Shown piece after piece: positions 17,379 through 26,065 of a stretch of 64,000 nt of DNA (its first letter is position 1; each line of letters begins with the position of its first letter). Under the pieces are notes generated by a model. It was given only the letters and a program-made list of their open reading frames with translations, made no database searches and was not told where the DNA came from. This stretch comes from CAYNRA01 sp964399465. Lineage in GTDB: Bacteria > Bacteroidota > Bacteroidia > Cytophagales > Spirosomataceae. The translations under genes were made by a program, and so were the position numbers. The stretch covers positions 1 to 64,000 of the forward strand of contig CAYNRA010000002.1 of assembly GCA_964399465.1 (NCBI GenBank), written 5' to 3'.

Positions 17379-18073
17379 GTAAAAATATAGCCAAGGCTTC
17401 TATCTACGTTGTTATTCCTGCTTTTAACGAGGCCTTGTCTGTTGATAAAGTCATTCAAGAAATTCCGTTGGAATGGGTTCAGGAAATCGTTGTAGTCAAT
17501 AATAATTCGAGCGATACAACCTCTTCTGTGGCACGAAAAGCAGGTGCGACAGTACTCGACGAACCCCGCCAAGGATACGGAATTGCCTGTTTAAAGGGGT
17601 TGGATTACATCCGACCAAAAAAACCAGACATTGTTGTTTTTCTTGATGCAGATTATTCCGATTTTCCTGAGGAACTTCCCAAACTTGTTCGGCCTATTTT
17701 GCAAGACGGCTATGATTTTGTTATTGGTTCGCGTGCGCTAGGGCAGCAAGAAGCAGGTTCCATGACACCCCAACAAATATTCGGAAATTGGTTGGCTACT
17801 TTTCTCATTCAACTACTTTATGGGTTCAAATATACCGATTTAGGGCCGTTTCGGGCTATTCGTTGGGAGTCTCTGGAAAAGCTACACATGCAGGACACTA
17901 CCTACGGCTGGACTGTTGAAATGCAGCTTAAAGCACTTCGCCACCAGTTAAAAATCACAGAAATACCTGTTAATTACCGCTGTAGAATAGGCCATTCAAA
18001 GGTTTCTGGCACTTTGAAGGGCACTATTCTAGCGGGTTACAAAATTCTTCGTTGGGTTTTTCTCTATCGTTGA
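17375..18073 (+). CDS. Family 2 glycosyltransferase, polyprenyl-phosphate type
   Basis: This 232-residue GT-A enzyme probably transfers a sugar from a nucleotide or to a polyprenyl phosphate carrier. It begins with VVIPAFNEALSVDKVIQEI and has an acidic VVNNNSSD site and the metal-binding FLDADYSDFPE near residue 90. The closest recognisable subgroup is DPG/DPM synthase-like (dolichyl-phosphate mannosyltransferase type) without the extra C-terminal membrane helices. The start codon overlaps the previous stop (ATGA). Its stop codon is immediately followed by the stop of the convergent oligopeptidase gene with no intervening base. Confidence 0.9.
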   Translation: MSKNIAKASIYVVIPAFNEALSVDKVIQEIPLEWVQEIVVVNNNSSDTTSSVARKAGATVLDEPRQGYGIACLKGLDYIRPKKPDIVVFLDADYSDFPEELPKLVRPILQDGYDFVIGSRALGQQEAGSMTPQQIFGNWLATFLIQLLYGFKYTDLGPFRAIRWESLEKLHMQDTTYGWTVEMQLKALRHQLKITEIPVNYRCRIGHSKVSGTLKGTILAGYKILRWVFLYR

Positions 18074-20146
18074 TTAATCCGTTATTCCTGCTAATGCAAG
18101 AATAAACACATACTCTCTTGCTGTGTCTTGCAAGGAGGCAAATCGACCTGAAGCTCCGCCGTGACCTGCCTGCAAATCACAGTGAAAAAGCAGAGGGGTA
18201 TCATTCGTTTTCATTTCACGTAATTTCGCCACCCATTTGGCAGGCTCCCAATATTGTACTTGCGAATCATGCAAACCGGCCGTTACTAACAGAGCGGGAT
18301 AATCTTGTGCAATCACTTGGTCATAAGGAGAATACGAAAGCATGTAGTGATAGTCCTCCACTTCTTTTGGATTTCCCCACTCCTCCCATTCACCAGTTGT
18401 CAATGGAATTGTCTCATCGAGCATCGTCGTAACTACATCTACAAATGGAACCTGTGCAACCACTCCTTTGTATAAGTGAGGCGCCATATTGAGGACAGCG
18501 CCCATCAAAAGTCCTCCTGCGCTTCCACCCATGGCAAAAAGACGCGAAGCATCTGCCCATTTATTGGCGGTTAAGAAAGAACTACAATCCATGAAATCCG
18601 TGAATGTATTCATTTTGGCATGCATTTTACCTTCATCGTACCATTTTCTGCCCATTTCTTGACCTCCCCGGATATGACAAATAGCATAAACAAATCCTCT
18701 ATCTAGCAAACTCAACAGCCGCGAACTAAACGAAGCATCCATGTTTATTCCATAGGAACCGTACGCATATTGAAGCAACGGTGCGGTTCCGTCAATGGTT
18801 GTTGTTTTTTTATACACCAATGAAATTGGAACTTTCACACCATCCCGCGCAGTAGCAAAGACACGCTCCGTTTGGTAATTTTCTTTCGCGAAACCACCCA
18901 AGACAATTTGTTCCTTGCGTAATACCTTCTCTCGAGTTTCCATATTGTAATCAAACGTCGAAAAAGGGGTAGTCAAAGAAGTGTATCCGTACCGAAGAAC
19001 AGACGTATTGAAATTTGGGTTTGTACCAATAAATGCATCATATACAGGTTCGCCAAAGTCAAGTTTGTGCTCCTCATGTGTTTGTAAATTTTTTATGACC
19101 AATTGCACCAATCCTTCTTTTCTTTCTTGAATAACCAAGAAATGTGTAAAGACTTCGAATGTTTCAAGCATGACGTCTTCTCTTGCCGGAATGACTGTCT
19201 GCCAAGCAGTTATTCCGTTTTGTATCTCCTTTTCTGGCACTTCCATTAATTGGAAATTGACGGCGTCTTGGGTATTTGTCCGAATGAAGAATTTATCTTG
19301 TACATGTTCCAAATAATATTCGTGCCCCTCTTCTCTTTCTAAAAAAACGAACCAGTCACCTGTTGGTTTGGCGGCATCGAGTAGCTGATATTCCGTTGAA
19401 ACCCCGTTTTGGACAGAAATAATGGCTATATGTTTTTTGGATTTCATCCGATAAAGACCTAGTCCAAACTGGTTGTCTTTTTCTTCATAAACCAGTACAT
19501 CTTCTTCTTGTGCTGTTCCAAGTTGGTGACGATACACCCGATATCCAAGTAATGTTTCTTGTTCACGGAGTACATAAAAGAAAGATTGATTGTCCGCAGC
19601 CCAAGCGTAATTGCCTGCTTCTGTATGCTCAATCTTCTCTGGGTATAATTCACCTGTTACCAAATTTTTAAATTGAACTGTATAATTTCTTCGGCTCACG
19701 GTGTCTATTCCGAACGCCATAATTTGTTCATTATCCGTGATTGCATAGCCTCCGATATGAAAATAAGCATGGTCTTTTGCGAGATTATTTCCGTCCAGAA
19801 GTATCTCTTCGTTCGCATCCAGATTTCCTTTTTTTCTACAGTAGATGGGATATTCCCCACCTTCTTGGAATCGCGAATAATAGAAGTAATCATCTATTTG
19901 ATAAGGAACAGAAGCATCGGTTTCTTTTATTCGCGCTTTCATTTCTGTAAATAACTTTTCTTGCAATACTTTATAAGGTGCTAGAACAGAGGCACAATAG
20001 GCATTTTCGGCCTCTAGATAAGCAATGACCTCTGGATTTTCTCGATCTCGCAACCAATAATAATTATCTTTTCGGGTATGTCCGTGCGTAGTTATTTCGA
20101 ATACTTTTTTTGTCGCTTTAGGTGTAGATAGTTGTTTTATTTGCAT
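18074..20146 (-). CDS. ptrB: Oligopeptidase B (S9A family serine peptidase)
   Basis: This 690-residue enzyme cleaves short peptides after basic residues. It has the N-terminal seven-bladed propeller with the entry motif TRKDNYYWLRDRENPEV and a C-terminal alpha/beta-hydrolase domain. The nucleophile is in GGSAGG, the acid Asp follows in the GLHDSQV segment and the catalytic His is in AGHGGASGRF. ATG at 20146 is preferred: the frame continues only to a TTG at 20179 and the extra eleven residues are not family-like. No signal peptide is seen. The downstream neighbour is convergent with zero spacing. Confidence 0.94.
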   Translation of the reverse strand: MQIKQLSTPKATKKVFEITTHGHTRKDNYYWLRDRENPEVIAYLEAENAYCASVLAPYKVLQEKLFTEMKARIKETDASVPYQIDDYFYYSRFQEGGEYPIYCRKKGNLDANEEILLDGNNLAKDHAYFHIGGYAITDNEQIMAFGIDTVSRRNYTVQFKNLVTGELYPEKIEHTEAGNYAWAADNQSFFYVLREQETLLGYRVYRHQLGTAQEEDVLVYEEKDNQFGLGLYRMKSKKHIAIISVQNGVSTEYQLLDAAKPTGDWFVFLEREEGHEYYLEHVQDKFFIRTNTQDAVNFQLMEVPEKEIQNGITAWQTVIPAREDVMLETFEVFTHFLVIQERKEGLVQLVIKNLQTHEEHKLDFGEPVYDAFIGTNPNFNTSVLRYGYTSLTTPFSTFDYNMETREKVLRKEQIVLGGFAKENYQTERVFATARDGVKVPISLVYKKTTTIDGTAPLLQYAYGSYGINMDASFSSRLLSLLDRGFVYAICHIRGGQEMGRKWYDEGKMHAKMNTFTDFMDCSSFLTANKWADASRLFAMGGSAGGLLMGAVLNMAPHLYKGVVAQVPFVDVVTTMLDETIPLTTGEWEEWGNPKEVEDYHYMLSYSPYDQVIAQDYPALLVTAGLHDSQVQYWEPAKWVAKLREMKTNDTPLLFHCDLQAGHGGASGRFASLQDTAREYVFILALAGITD

Positions 20147-20299
20147 GATGGAGTTGTATTTTCGTTTTATCAAATTCAAAAGAACACGTTATTTTAAAGA
20201 GAAAAGATTTTTTTCAAAAAAAACAGCCCTTAAAGTACAAATTAAACATCTAATCATCATAACTTTTTAATAAGTTTACGGTACTATCCTCTCATCAAA

Positions 20300-20307
20300 T
20301 AGGTTTG
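20300..20307 (+). promoter_or_regulatory. Predicted -7 promoter element of the M28 peptidase gene
   Basis: TAGGTTTG matches TAnnTTTG exactly, 30 bp before the start codon. A one-mismatch -33 (TTTA at 20275) lies 21 nt upstream. Confidence 0.5.
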
Positions 20308-20336
20308 GTAAACAGCCTATAAAACGTTTTTATACT

Positions 20337-21818
20337 ATGCTAAACAGATACTCTCTTACATTGCTTTCCATTTTAACGACTACAGGCTATTTTTCACTTG
20401 CTCAAACTTCCCCATCATTGGTCACGCCGTTTACAAAAATCAACCAAGATGTTTTGTATCGCGGTAAAAGCTACGAAACATTGAAGGAAGCTAGTGAAAA
20501 AATTGGGCATCGCCTGACAGGCAGCATCAATGCAAAAAAAGCGGAAGAATTTGCTTTTTCGACACTCAAATCTTATGGTATTTCAGATGTCCGATATATG
20601 CCTTTTGAGGTAGAAGCATGGTCTAGAAGCTTCGTCACACTATCCATAGCACCTGCACAGAGCGATAACTTTCGGGATGTTGAAGTAGTAGCCCTAGCAC
20701 ACTCTCCTGTTTCAGCACACGTAACGGCTCAAATCGTTGATTGTGGGGATGGCTTAGAAGAGGATTTCCAAAAAGTTGCTTCCGAATTACCTGGGAAAGT
20801 TGCGCTTTTTAATATCAATATCCAAAACCAAGAAAATAAGGATAAAAAAAATCTTCACCGTTCTGAAAAAACGGCACTCGCCATCAAATATGGTGCGGCA
20901 GGTGTAATTATTGCTAATGCCGTTGCTGGTGGTGTTTTACTTACGGGTACAGCTTCTGTGACGGGTGAGTTAATTCCTATTCCGGCGGTTTGTGTCTCTG
21001 TAGAAAGTGGCAAAGCAATTCGTAAATGGATCCGAGATGAACAGAATATCTTAGCTATTATCGATATGCAAAATTTTAGCCGCCCCATCAAGTCAAGAAA
21101 TATCATTGCGACGATTCCTGGTTCTTCTCGAAAGTTACGGAAAGAAAAAATCGTAATTGGTGGGCATTTAGACTCGTGGGATTTAGCGACGGGGGCGATT
21201 GACAATGGAATTGGCGCTTTTTCCATCATTGACATAGCTCGGGTTTTCAAAAGTACGCAATTACAACCCAAACGAACCATTGAGTTTGTCCTTTTTATGG
21301 GCGAAGAACAAGGGCTTCTAGGATCAAAATATCTTGTCTCCAAATATAAATCTGACAAGAAACTAGACGAAGTAAAGTTAATGATGAACCTAGATATGGT
21401 AAATAATGTACGTGGATTTAATGCCATGGGCAACGATGAACTCAAATCATTTTTTGACCAAGTAGGAGCTGCCATTCAACAAGTCGATACCTCATTTGCG
21501 AATGCAAACAGCAATCGAGCAGGATTACACTCAGATCATCAGCCATTTATGCTTCAAGGAATACCTGTTTCTTCGCCATCAGGAAGTTTTCCTGTGAAAG
21601 CCTATAATTGTTATCATGCAAATTGTGACCGGATTGACTTGATAGACAGAAACCACATTCAGAACAATGTCCGCTATACGGCAATGATGCTTTTTGCCTT
21701 AGCTAATGCCGATAAATTACCTGTTCAATCGAAAAATTCGACACAAACGAAAGATTTCTTAATCAAACAAGGACTCCAAAAAGAGCTAGAAATCGGGAAA
21801 GAATGGATTTGGAACTAA
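20337..21818 (+). CDS. Secreted M28-family zinc aminopeptidase/carboxypeptidase with PA domain
   Basis: This 493-residue protein has a signal peptide ending near SLAQ, so it acts in the periplasm or outside. A protease-associated (PA) insert lies at about residues 130-240. The M28 catalytic domain follows with the co-catalytic zinc ligands: His in GGHLDSWD, bridging Asp in DNGIGA, catalytic and metal Glu pair in GEEQGLLGS, Asp in NLDMVNN and a distal His in CYHANCDRID. The layout resembles plasma glutamate carboxypeptidase (PGCP/CPQ)-type enzymes. It appears monocistronic. Confidence 0.92.
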   Translation: MLNRYSLTLLSILTTTGYFSLAQTSPSLVTPFTKINQDVLYRGKSYETLKEASEKIGHRLTGSINAKKAEEFAFSTLKSYGISDVRYMPFEVEAWSRSFVTLSIAPAQSDNFRDVEVVALAHSPVSAHVTAQIVDCGDGLEEDFQKVASELPGKVALFNINIQNQENKDKKNLHRSEKTALAIKYGAAGVIIANAVAGGVLLTGTASVTGELIPIPAVCVSVESGKAIRKWIRDEQNILAIIDMQNFSRPIKSRNIIATIPGSSRKLRKEKIVIGGHLDSWDLATGAIDNGIGAFSIIDIARVFKSTQLQPKRTIEFVLFMGEEQGLLGSKYLVSKYKSDKKLDEVKLMMNLDMVNNVRGFNAMGNDELKSFFDQVGAAIQQVDTSFANANSNRAGLHSDHQPFMLQGIPVSSPSGSFPVKAYNCYHANCDRIDLIDRNHIQNNVRYTAMMLFALANADKLPVQSKNSTQTKDFLIKQGLQKELEIGKEWIWN

Positions 21819-21825
21819 TTTTCAA

Positions 21826-21833
21826 TATATTTG
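21826..21833 (+). promoter_or_regulatory. Predicted -7 promoter element of comM
   Basis: TATATTTG matches TAnnTTTG exactly, 8 bp past the M28 peptidase stop and 75 bp before comM. If used, the hairpin at 21847-21880 would sit in the comM leader. Confidence 0.4.
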
Positions 21834-21846
21834 TCTAATATGCCAC

Positions 21847-21880
21847 TTGAAAGCAGAAGAATAGCCACTTCTGCTTTCAA
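21847..21880 (+). terminator. Hairpin between the M28 peptidase gene and comM
   Basis: A perfect 13-bp stem (21847-21859 with 21868-21880) with an 8-nt loop is followed by TATTTAC, a poor U-tract. It is either a weak terminator of the peptidase gene or a structured leader of comM. Confidence 0.55.
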
Positions 21881-21908
21881 TATTTACTAAAATTAATCAA
21901 TTGAAATT

Positions 21909-23450
21909 ATGTTAGCCACAACGTATGGAGCTGCTGTTTTTGGTGTAAGTGCTGCCTTAATTACAGTAGAAGTAAGTGTTATTCAAGGAATTGGACTGAG
22001 TGTCGTAGGATTGCCTGATAGTGCGGTGAAAGAAAGTTTACAACGGATTGACGCCGCCTTAAAAAACACAGGTTACCAACCGAACCGACATAAAACAATC
22101 ATTAATCTTGCCCCTGCTGATGTTCGCAAAGAAGGTTCGTCATACGATTTACCCATTGCGCTTTGCTTGGTTGCCATGGCAGGGAAACTCACGTTTACAC
22201 GTTCATTAGCAGATTACGTCATTTTAGGTGAATTATCTTTGGACGGCAAACTGCGCCCGATTCGAGGTGTTTTACCTATCGCGATCGAAGCCCGAAGTAA
22301 CCGTTTAAAAGGTTTTATTCTTCCGAAGGAAAACGCAAGCGAAGCCTCGATTGTTAATAACTTAGATGTGATTGGTGTGGAAACCTTGGAAGAAGCCGTT
22401 GAGTTTTTCACGGGGGAGCGAGAAATCACCCCTTTGGTAACAGATACACGGGAGTTATTTTTCCACAGTCATTCAGAATATGAGGCTGATTTTTCACACG
22501 TTCAAGGGCAAGAAAACATCAAAAGAGCTTTAGAAATAACGGCTGCAGGTGGGCATAATGCCATCATGATTGGCCCTCCTGGGGCGGGTAAAACCATGTT
22601 AGCCAAACGACTACCTTCCATTTTACCTCCGTTGACACTCATGGAAGCCCTAGAAACAACCAAAATTCACTCCGTAGCAGGGAAATTAGACACACGGGCA
22701 ACGTTGATAGCAAGACGCCCGTTCCGAAATCCACATCATACGATTTCAGATGCTGCGTTGGTTGGTGGAGGAAGTTACCCACAACCCGGAGAAATTTCAT
22801 TGGCTCACAATGGTGTTTTATTTCTTGACGAGCTTCCTGAGTTTAAGAGAACCGTTCTGGAAGTCATGCGCCAACCTCTAGAAGAACGAAAAGTAGTTAT
22901 TTCCCGCACACGAATGGCAGTGGAGTTCCCAGCAAGTTTTATGCTAATTGCCTCTATGAATCCATGTCCTTGCGGATATTACAATCATCCAGAAAAAGAA
23001 TGTACCTGTCCACCAGGAACAGTAGAGAAATACCTAAACCGGATTTCGGGTCCACTCTTAGACCGGATTGACCTACACGTAGAAGTAACACCTGTTAGTT
23101 TTGATGAAATAGCTTCTCGAAGAAAAAATGAGACATCCGCAGAGATTCGAGAACGGGTTGTTCGAGCAAGAGATATTCAGACAGAGCGTTTCAAAAATTA
23201 TCCGACGATTCATTCCAATGCACTAATGCCTGCGGAAATGGTCAAGGATATTTGTGTGATTAATGAGGCAGGAAAGATATTACTCAAACGAGCGATGGAG
23301 AAGATGGGACTTTCAGCCCGTGCATATGACCGAATATTGAAAGTATCCAGAACAATAGCTGATTTGGCAGGTACAGAGGAAATTCGAATCGAACACTTAG
23401 CCGAGGCTATCCAATATCGAAGTCTAGATAGGGAGAATTGGGCAGGGTAA
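21909..23450 (+). CDS. comM: ComM/YifB-family Mg-chelatase-like AAA+ ATPase
   Basis: This 513-residue AAA+ protein has three parts: an N-terminal ChlI-type domain (residues 1-170, Lon-protease-like fold), the ATPase core with Walker A GPPGAGKT near residue 222 and Walker B FLDELPEF, and a C-terminal Mg-chelatase domain. A cysteine cluster NPCPCGYYNHPEKECTCPPG is typical of the family. ComM drives branch migration during integration of incoming DNA in naturally competent bacteria, but it is found far beyond known competent species. A bidirectional terminator follows. Confidence 0.95.
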   Translation: MLATTYGAAVFGVSAALITVEVSVIQGIGLSVVGLPDSAVKESLQRIDAALKNTGYQPNRHKTIINLAPADVRKEGSSYDLPIALCLVAMAGKLTFTRSLADYVILGELSLDGKLRPIRGVLPIAIEARSNRLKGFILPKENASEASIVNNLDVIGVETLEEAVEFFTGEREITPLVTDTRELFFHSHSEYEADFSHVQGQENIKRALEITAAGGHNAIMIGPPGAGKTMLAKRLPSILPPLTLMEALETTKIHSVAGKLDTRATLIARRPFRNPHHTISDAALVGGGSYPQPGEISLAHNGVLFLDELPEFKRTVLEVMRQPLEERKVVISRTRMAVEFPASFMLIASMNPCPCGYYNHPEKECTCPPGTVEKYLNRISGPLLDRIDLHVEVTPVSFDEIASRRKNETSAEIRERVVRARDIQTERFKNYPTIHSNALMPAEMVKDICVINEAGKILLKRAMEKMGLSARAYDRILKVSRTIADLAGTEEIRIEHLAEAIQYRSLDRENWAG

Positions 23451-23477
23451 GAAGACCTTGCTAATTATCCAAAGAAA

Positions 23478-23510
23478 ATGGGTCACTCGACATACTGTTG
23501 AGTGACCCAT
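23478..23510. terminator. Bidirectional intrinsic terminator
   Basis: A perfect 11-bp stem ATGGGTCACTC with its complement (23478-23488 and 23500-23510) lies between convergent comM and the collagen-like lipoprotein gene; short T/A-rich tracts flank it. Confidence 0.85.
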
Positions 23511-23535
23511 TTGTTTGTATTACTTTGACAGTAGA

Positions 23536-24159
23536 TTAGAAACTTCCGTTTGCAAAATCCATTACTTCCGTCAAGTTGTTCAAATCAACACCATTTGCTC
23601 TCATTGCAGAAGCCAATGTTTGTTGGATGATGATATAACGTACTTCCAAATCACCCGCTGGAGCAAAAGTAGTTTCTCCACCGAACAATTGTGTTTGAGC
23701 ACGGTAATAGAATTCTACTTGACCAGTTTGATAAGCGAAGTTCAAACGCTCAACAGAACCATCGATATCTTTTGTAAAAAATACAGGTAATGCTAACCAT
23801 TTCTCACCAGATTTGATATAACCTATAGCTACTTTATCAGCTGTAAGTTCTGCATTATCAAATTTAACAGCACCCCAAGTACTTGTTGTTGTTGATCCAA
23901 CTCCAGCTACCTCTGTTTTAGTCCATTGTCCAGGAGTAACAGTAGCCGTGAACGAACGAACGTTTGCATTTCCATTTTGACCAGCAGGACCAGCAGGACC
24001 AGCAGGACCTGTAGGGCCAACTGCACCTGTAGGACCAGCAGGACCTGTAGGACCAGCAGGACCGATGTCTCCTTGATCGCCTTTTTCACCTTTACAAGAC
24101 CACATAGCCACAGACGCCGAAAGAGCTACTACAGAGAAAAGTCTAACTAATTTGTTCAT
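23536..24159 (-). CDS. Collagen-like lipoprotein
   Basis: This 207-residue predicted lipoprotein has a signal sequence with lipobox SVAMWSC. Immediately after the lipidated Cys come about 13 uninterrupted Gly-X-Y triplets (GEK GDQ GDI, then mostly GPA and GPT). A non-repetitive C-terminal domain of about 140 residues rich in beta-type sequence follows. The repeat could form a collagen-type trimeric stalk anchored in a membrane, with the C-terminal part as head. The start is ATG at 24159; the frame stays open 24 codons further upstream without a plausible signal. The triplets use GGA/GGT-rich codons, giving a low-complexity DNA stretch around 23980-24080. Function unknown. Confidence 0.85.
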   Translation of the reverse strand: MNKLVRLFSVVALSASVAMWSCKGEKGDQGDIGPAGPTGPAGPTGAVGPTGPAGPAGPAGQNGNANVRSFTATVTPGQWTKTEVAGVGSTTTSTWGAVKFDNAELTADKVAIGYIKSGEKWLALPVFFTKDIDGSVERLNFAYQTGQVEFYYRAQTQLFGGETTFAPAGDLEVRYIIIQQTLASAMRANGVDLNNLTEVMDFANGSF

Positions 24160-24288
24160 AATAAATAATTTTTGTTTTGTAATGACCTCAAGATTTCTAG
24201 CAATATTATCCAAATTGTGACAACTTTGCAAGTTGCTTTAAGAGTTTATTTATTTTACGGTTAAAAAATACAATTTAATTTCAATAGT

Positions 24289-24765
24289 ATGCAAAGCCCT
24301 GATTCTATCGCCGCTGTCGCCGAATTTCACGCTACGTTTCAGCACCCCATTTTAACGCACCCACAAATTCCTGCATCTGAAAGAGCAGCCCTTCGTGTTT
24401 CTCTTCTTAAAGAAGAACTAACCGAATTTGAAGAAGCCATTCAAGCCAATGATATCGTGGAAGCTGCAGATGCACTCTGTGATCTACAATATGTTTTGAT
24501 AGGTGCTGTATTAGAGTTTGGACTCACGGACAGCTTTAAAGAACTCTTTGATGAAGTCCAACGCTCCAACATGAGCAAAGCGTGTAACTCCGAACAGGAA
24601 GCAATAGATACTGTAGCTCATTACGAAGCAAAAGGTACTCCTTGCTACTACCAAAAAGACGGAGAAAAATACCTTGTTTTTCGAACCAAAGATAACAAAA
24701 CCCTTAAAAACGTCTATTATTCACCCGCTGATTTGAAAAAAATCATCGAAAAATACAAACGTTAA
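24289..24765 (+). CDS. MazG-like nucleoside triphosphate pyrophosphohydrolase
   Basis: This 158-residue all-alpha protein probably hydrolyses an (d)NTP to the monophosphate and pyrophosphate. The metal-binding signature is visible as LKEELTEFEEAI followed by EAADALCDLQYVLIGA, that is the ExxE...ExxD pattern of the all-alpha NTP pyrophosphatase superfamily. The C-terminal part has the CYYQKDGEKYLVFR stretch seen in MazG-like house-cleaning proteins. Stop and the pepT start are separated by two bases, so the two are co-translated. Exact substrate is unknown. Confidence 0.85.
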   Translation: MQSPDSIAAVAEFHATFQHPILTHPQIPASERAALRVSLLKEELTEFEEAIQANDIVEAADALCDLQYVLIGAVLEFGLTDSFKELFDEVQRSNMSKACNSEQEAIDTVAHYEAKGTPCYYQKDGEKYLVFRTKDNKTLKNVYYSPADLKKIIEKYKR

Positions 24766-24767
24766 AC

Positions 24768-26033
24768 ATGACTAACGGCCTTTCTTTCTTACAAAAAGAA
24801 ATTATTCATCGCTTCGTTGAATATGTAAAGATAGATACCCAATCTGACCCACACGCAACTTGTTTTCCGTCCACCGAAAAGCAAAAAGACATTGCTCGTC
24901 TCCTTGTAAAAGAGTTGCACGAATTAGGAGTTTCAGATGCACACATGGATGAATACGGATATGTATACGCTACCTTACCAAGTAATGTAAAGCACGATAC
25001 CCCAACTATTTGTTTTTGTGCGCACATGGATACAGCCCCAGATTGCTCAGGAACAAACGTCAAACCCATTTTGCATACGCAATGGGATGGCTCCCCCATT
25101 ATTCTACCAGATGACCCTACCCAACAAATCCGTTTGGAAGAACATCCTGATTTAAAACACCAAATCGGGAATGATATCTTTACAGCAAGTGGAACTACTC
25201 TATTAGGTGCAGATAATAAAGCAGGAATTACCGCAATTATGGCGGCAGTTGCTTATTGGCAGACACATCCCAGAACCCCACACGGAACTATCAAAATTGT
25301 ATTTACTCCAGACGAAGAAGTAGGACGCGGAACCGAAAAAATCGACTTGGAAAAACTAGCAGCTGATTATGCTTATACCATCGACGGAGAAACACTGGGC
25401 TCTATTGAAAATGAAACTTTCTCTGCGGACGGTGCCACCATACGAATACAGGGTGTAAGTACCCATCCCGGATTTGCTAAAAATACTCTCGTTAATGCCA
25501 TCAAAATAGCGGCAGAAATCCTTTCATTACTTCCACAAGACAAATATTCACCTGAAACAACAGAATTAAAAGAAGGATTTATACATCCCGTAGCGATTAC
25601 CGGCGGACAAGAAGAGGCGCGAATCGACTTTATTCTTCGGGATTTTACCAATGAAGGACTTCTTGCATATAGACAAATGCTTCTGCAACTCTGTGAAATA
25701 GTACAAAAAAAGTATCCAAAAGCGCATATTGATATTGTATTTCAAGAACAATACAGAAATATGAAAGACGTCCTAGATCAACATCCTTTGGTGGTAGAAT
25801 TAGCTGTCCAAGCGATTCGCGATGTAGGACTTTCCCCCAAATTACAATCAATACGTGGAGGAACGGATGGATCACGATTATCATTTATGGGCCTTCCTTG
25901 TCCGAATATTTTTGCAGGCGAACATGCATTTCACTCCAAGTTGGAGTGGGTTTCTGTACAAGATATGGAGAAGTCTGCTGAAGTCATCTTGCAATTGGCA
26001 CGACTTTGGTCAAACGAATCCACTCAAAAATAG
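24768..26033 (+). CDS. pepT: Peptidase T (tripeptide aminopeptidase, M20B)
   Basis: This 421-residue cytoplasmic dizinc enzyme removes the N-terminal residue from tripeptides. Zinc and catalytic motifs are in order: CAHMDTAPDCSG (His ligand and catalytic Asp), GADNKAGI (bridging Asp), TPDEEVGRG (catalytic Glu and Glu ligand), YTIDGE (Asp ligand) and a late His in AGEHAFHSK. The dimerisation domain lies between about residues 215 and 325. Length and motifs agree with PepT rather than other M20 peptidases. It is the second gene of a four-gene plus-strand run. Confidence 0.95.
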   Translation: MTNGLSFLQKEIIHRFVEYVKIDTQSDPHATCFPSTEKQKDIARLLVKELHELGVSDAHMDEYGYVYATLPSNVKHDTPTICFCAHMDTAPDCSGTNVKPILHTQWDGSPIILPDDPTQQIRLEEHPDLKHQIGNDIFTASGTTLLGADNKAGITAIMAAVAYWQTHPRTPHGTIKIVFTPDEEVGRGTEKIDLEKLAADYAYTIDGETLGSIENETFSADGATIRIQGVSTHPGFAKNTLVNAIKIAAEILSLLPQDKYSPETTELKEGFIHPVAITGGQEEARIDFILRDFTNEGLLAYRQMLLQLCEIVQKKYPKAHIDIVFQEQYRNMKDVLDQHPLVVELAVQAIRDVGLSPKLQSIRGGTDGSRLSFMGLPCPNIFAGEHAFHSKLEWVSVQDMEKSAEVILQLARLWSNESTQK

Positions 26034-26065
26034 GTTTACACATCTAATCATTTTCATTCAAAAAT

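Noticed and set aside
20177..20179. TTG start for oligopeptidase B.
   Set aside because: An ATG eleven codons downstream gives a typical N terminus and length.
23970..24090. Short repeated DNA units that look like a repeat array, with shadow reading frames on both strands.
   Set aside because: They are the Gly-X-Y codons of the collagen-like lipoprotein; there are no spacers and no cas genes.
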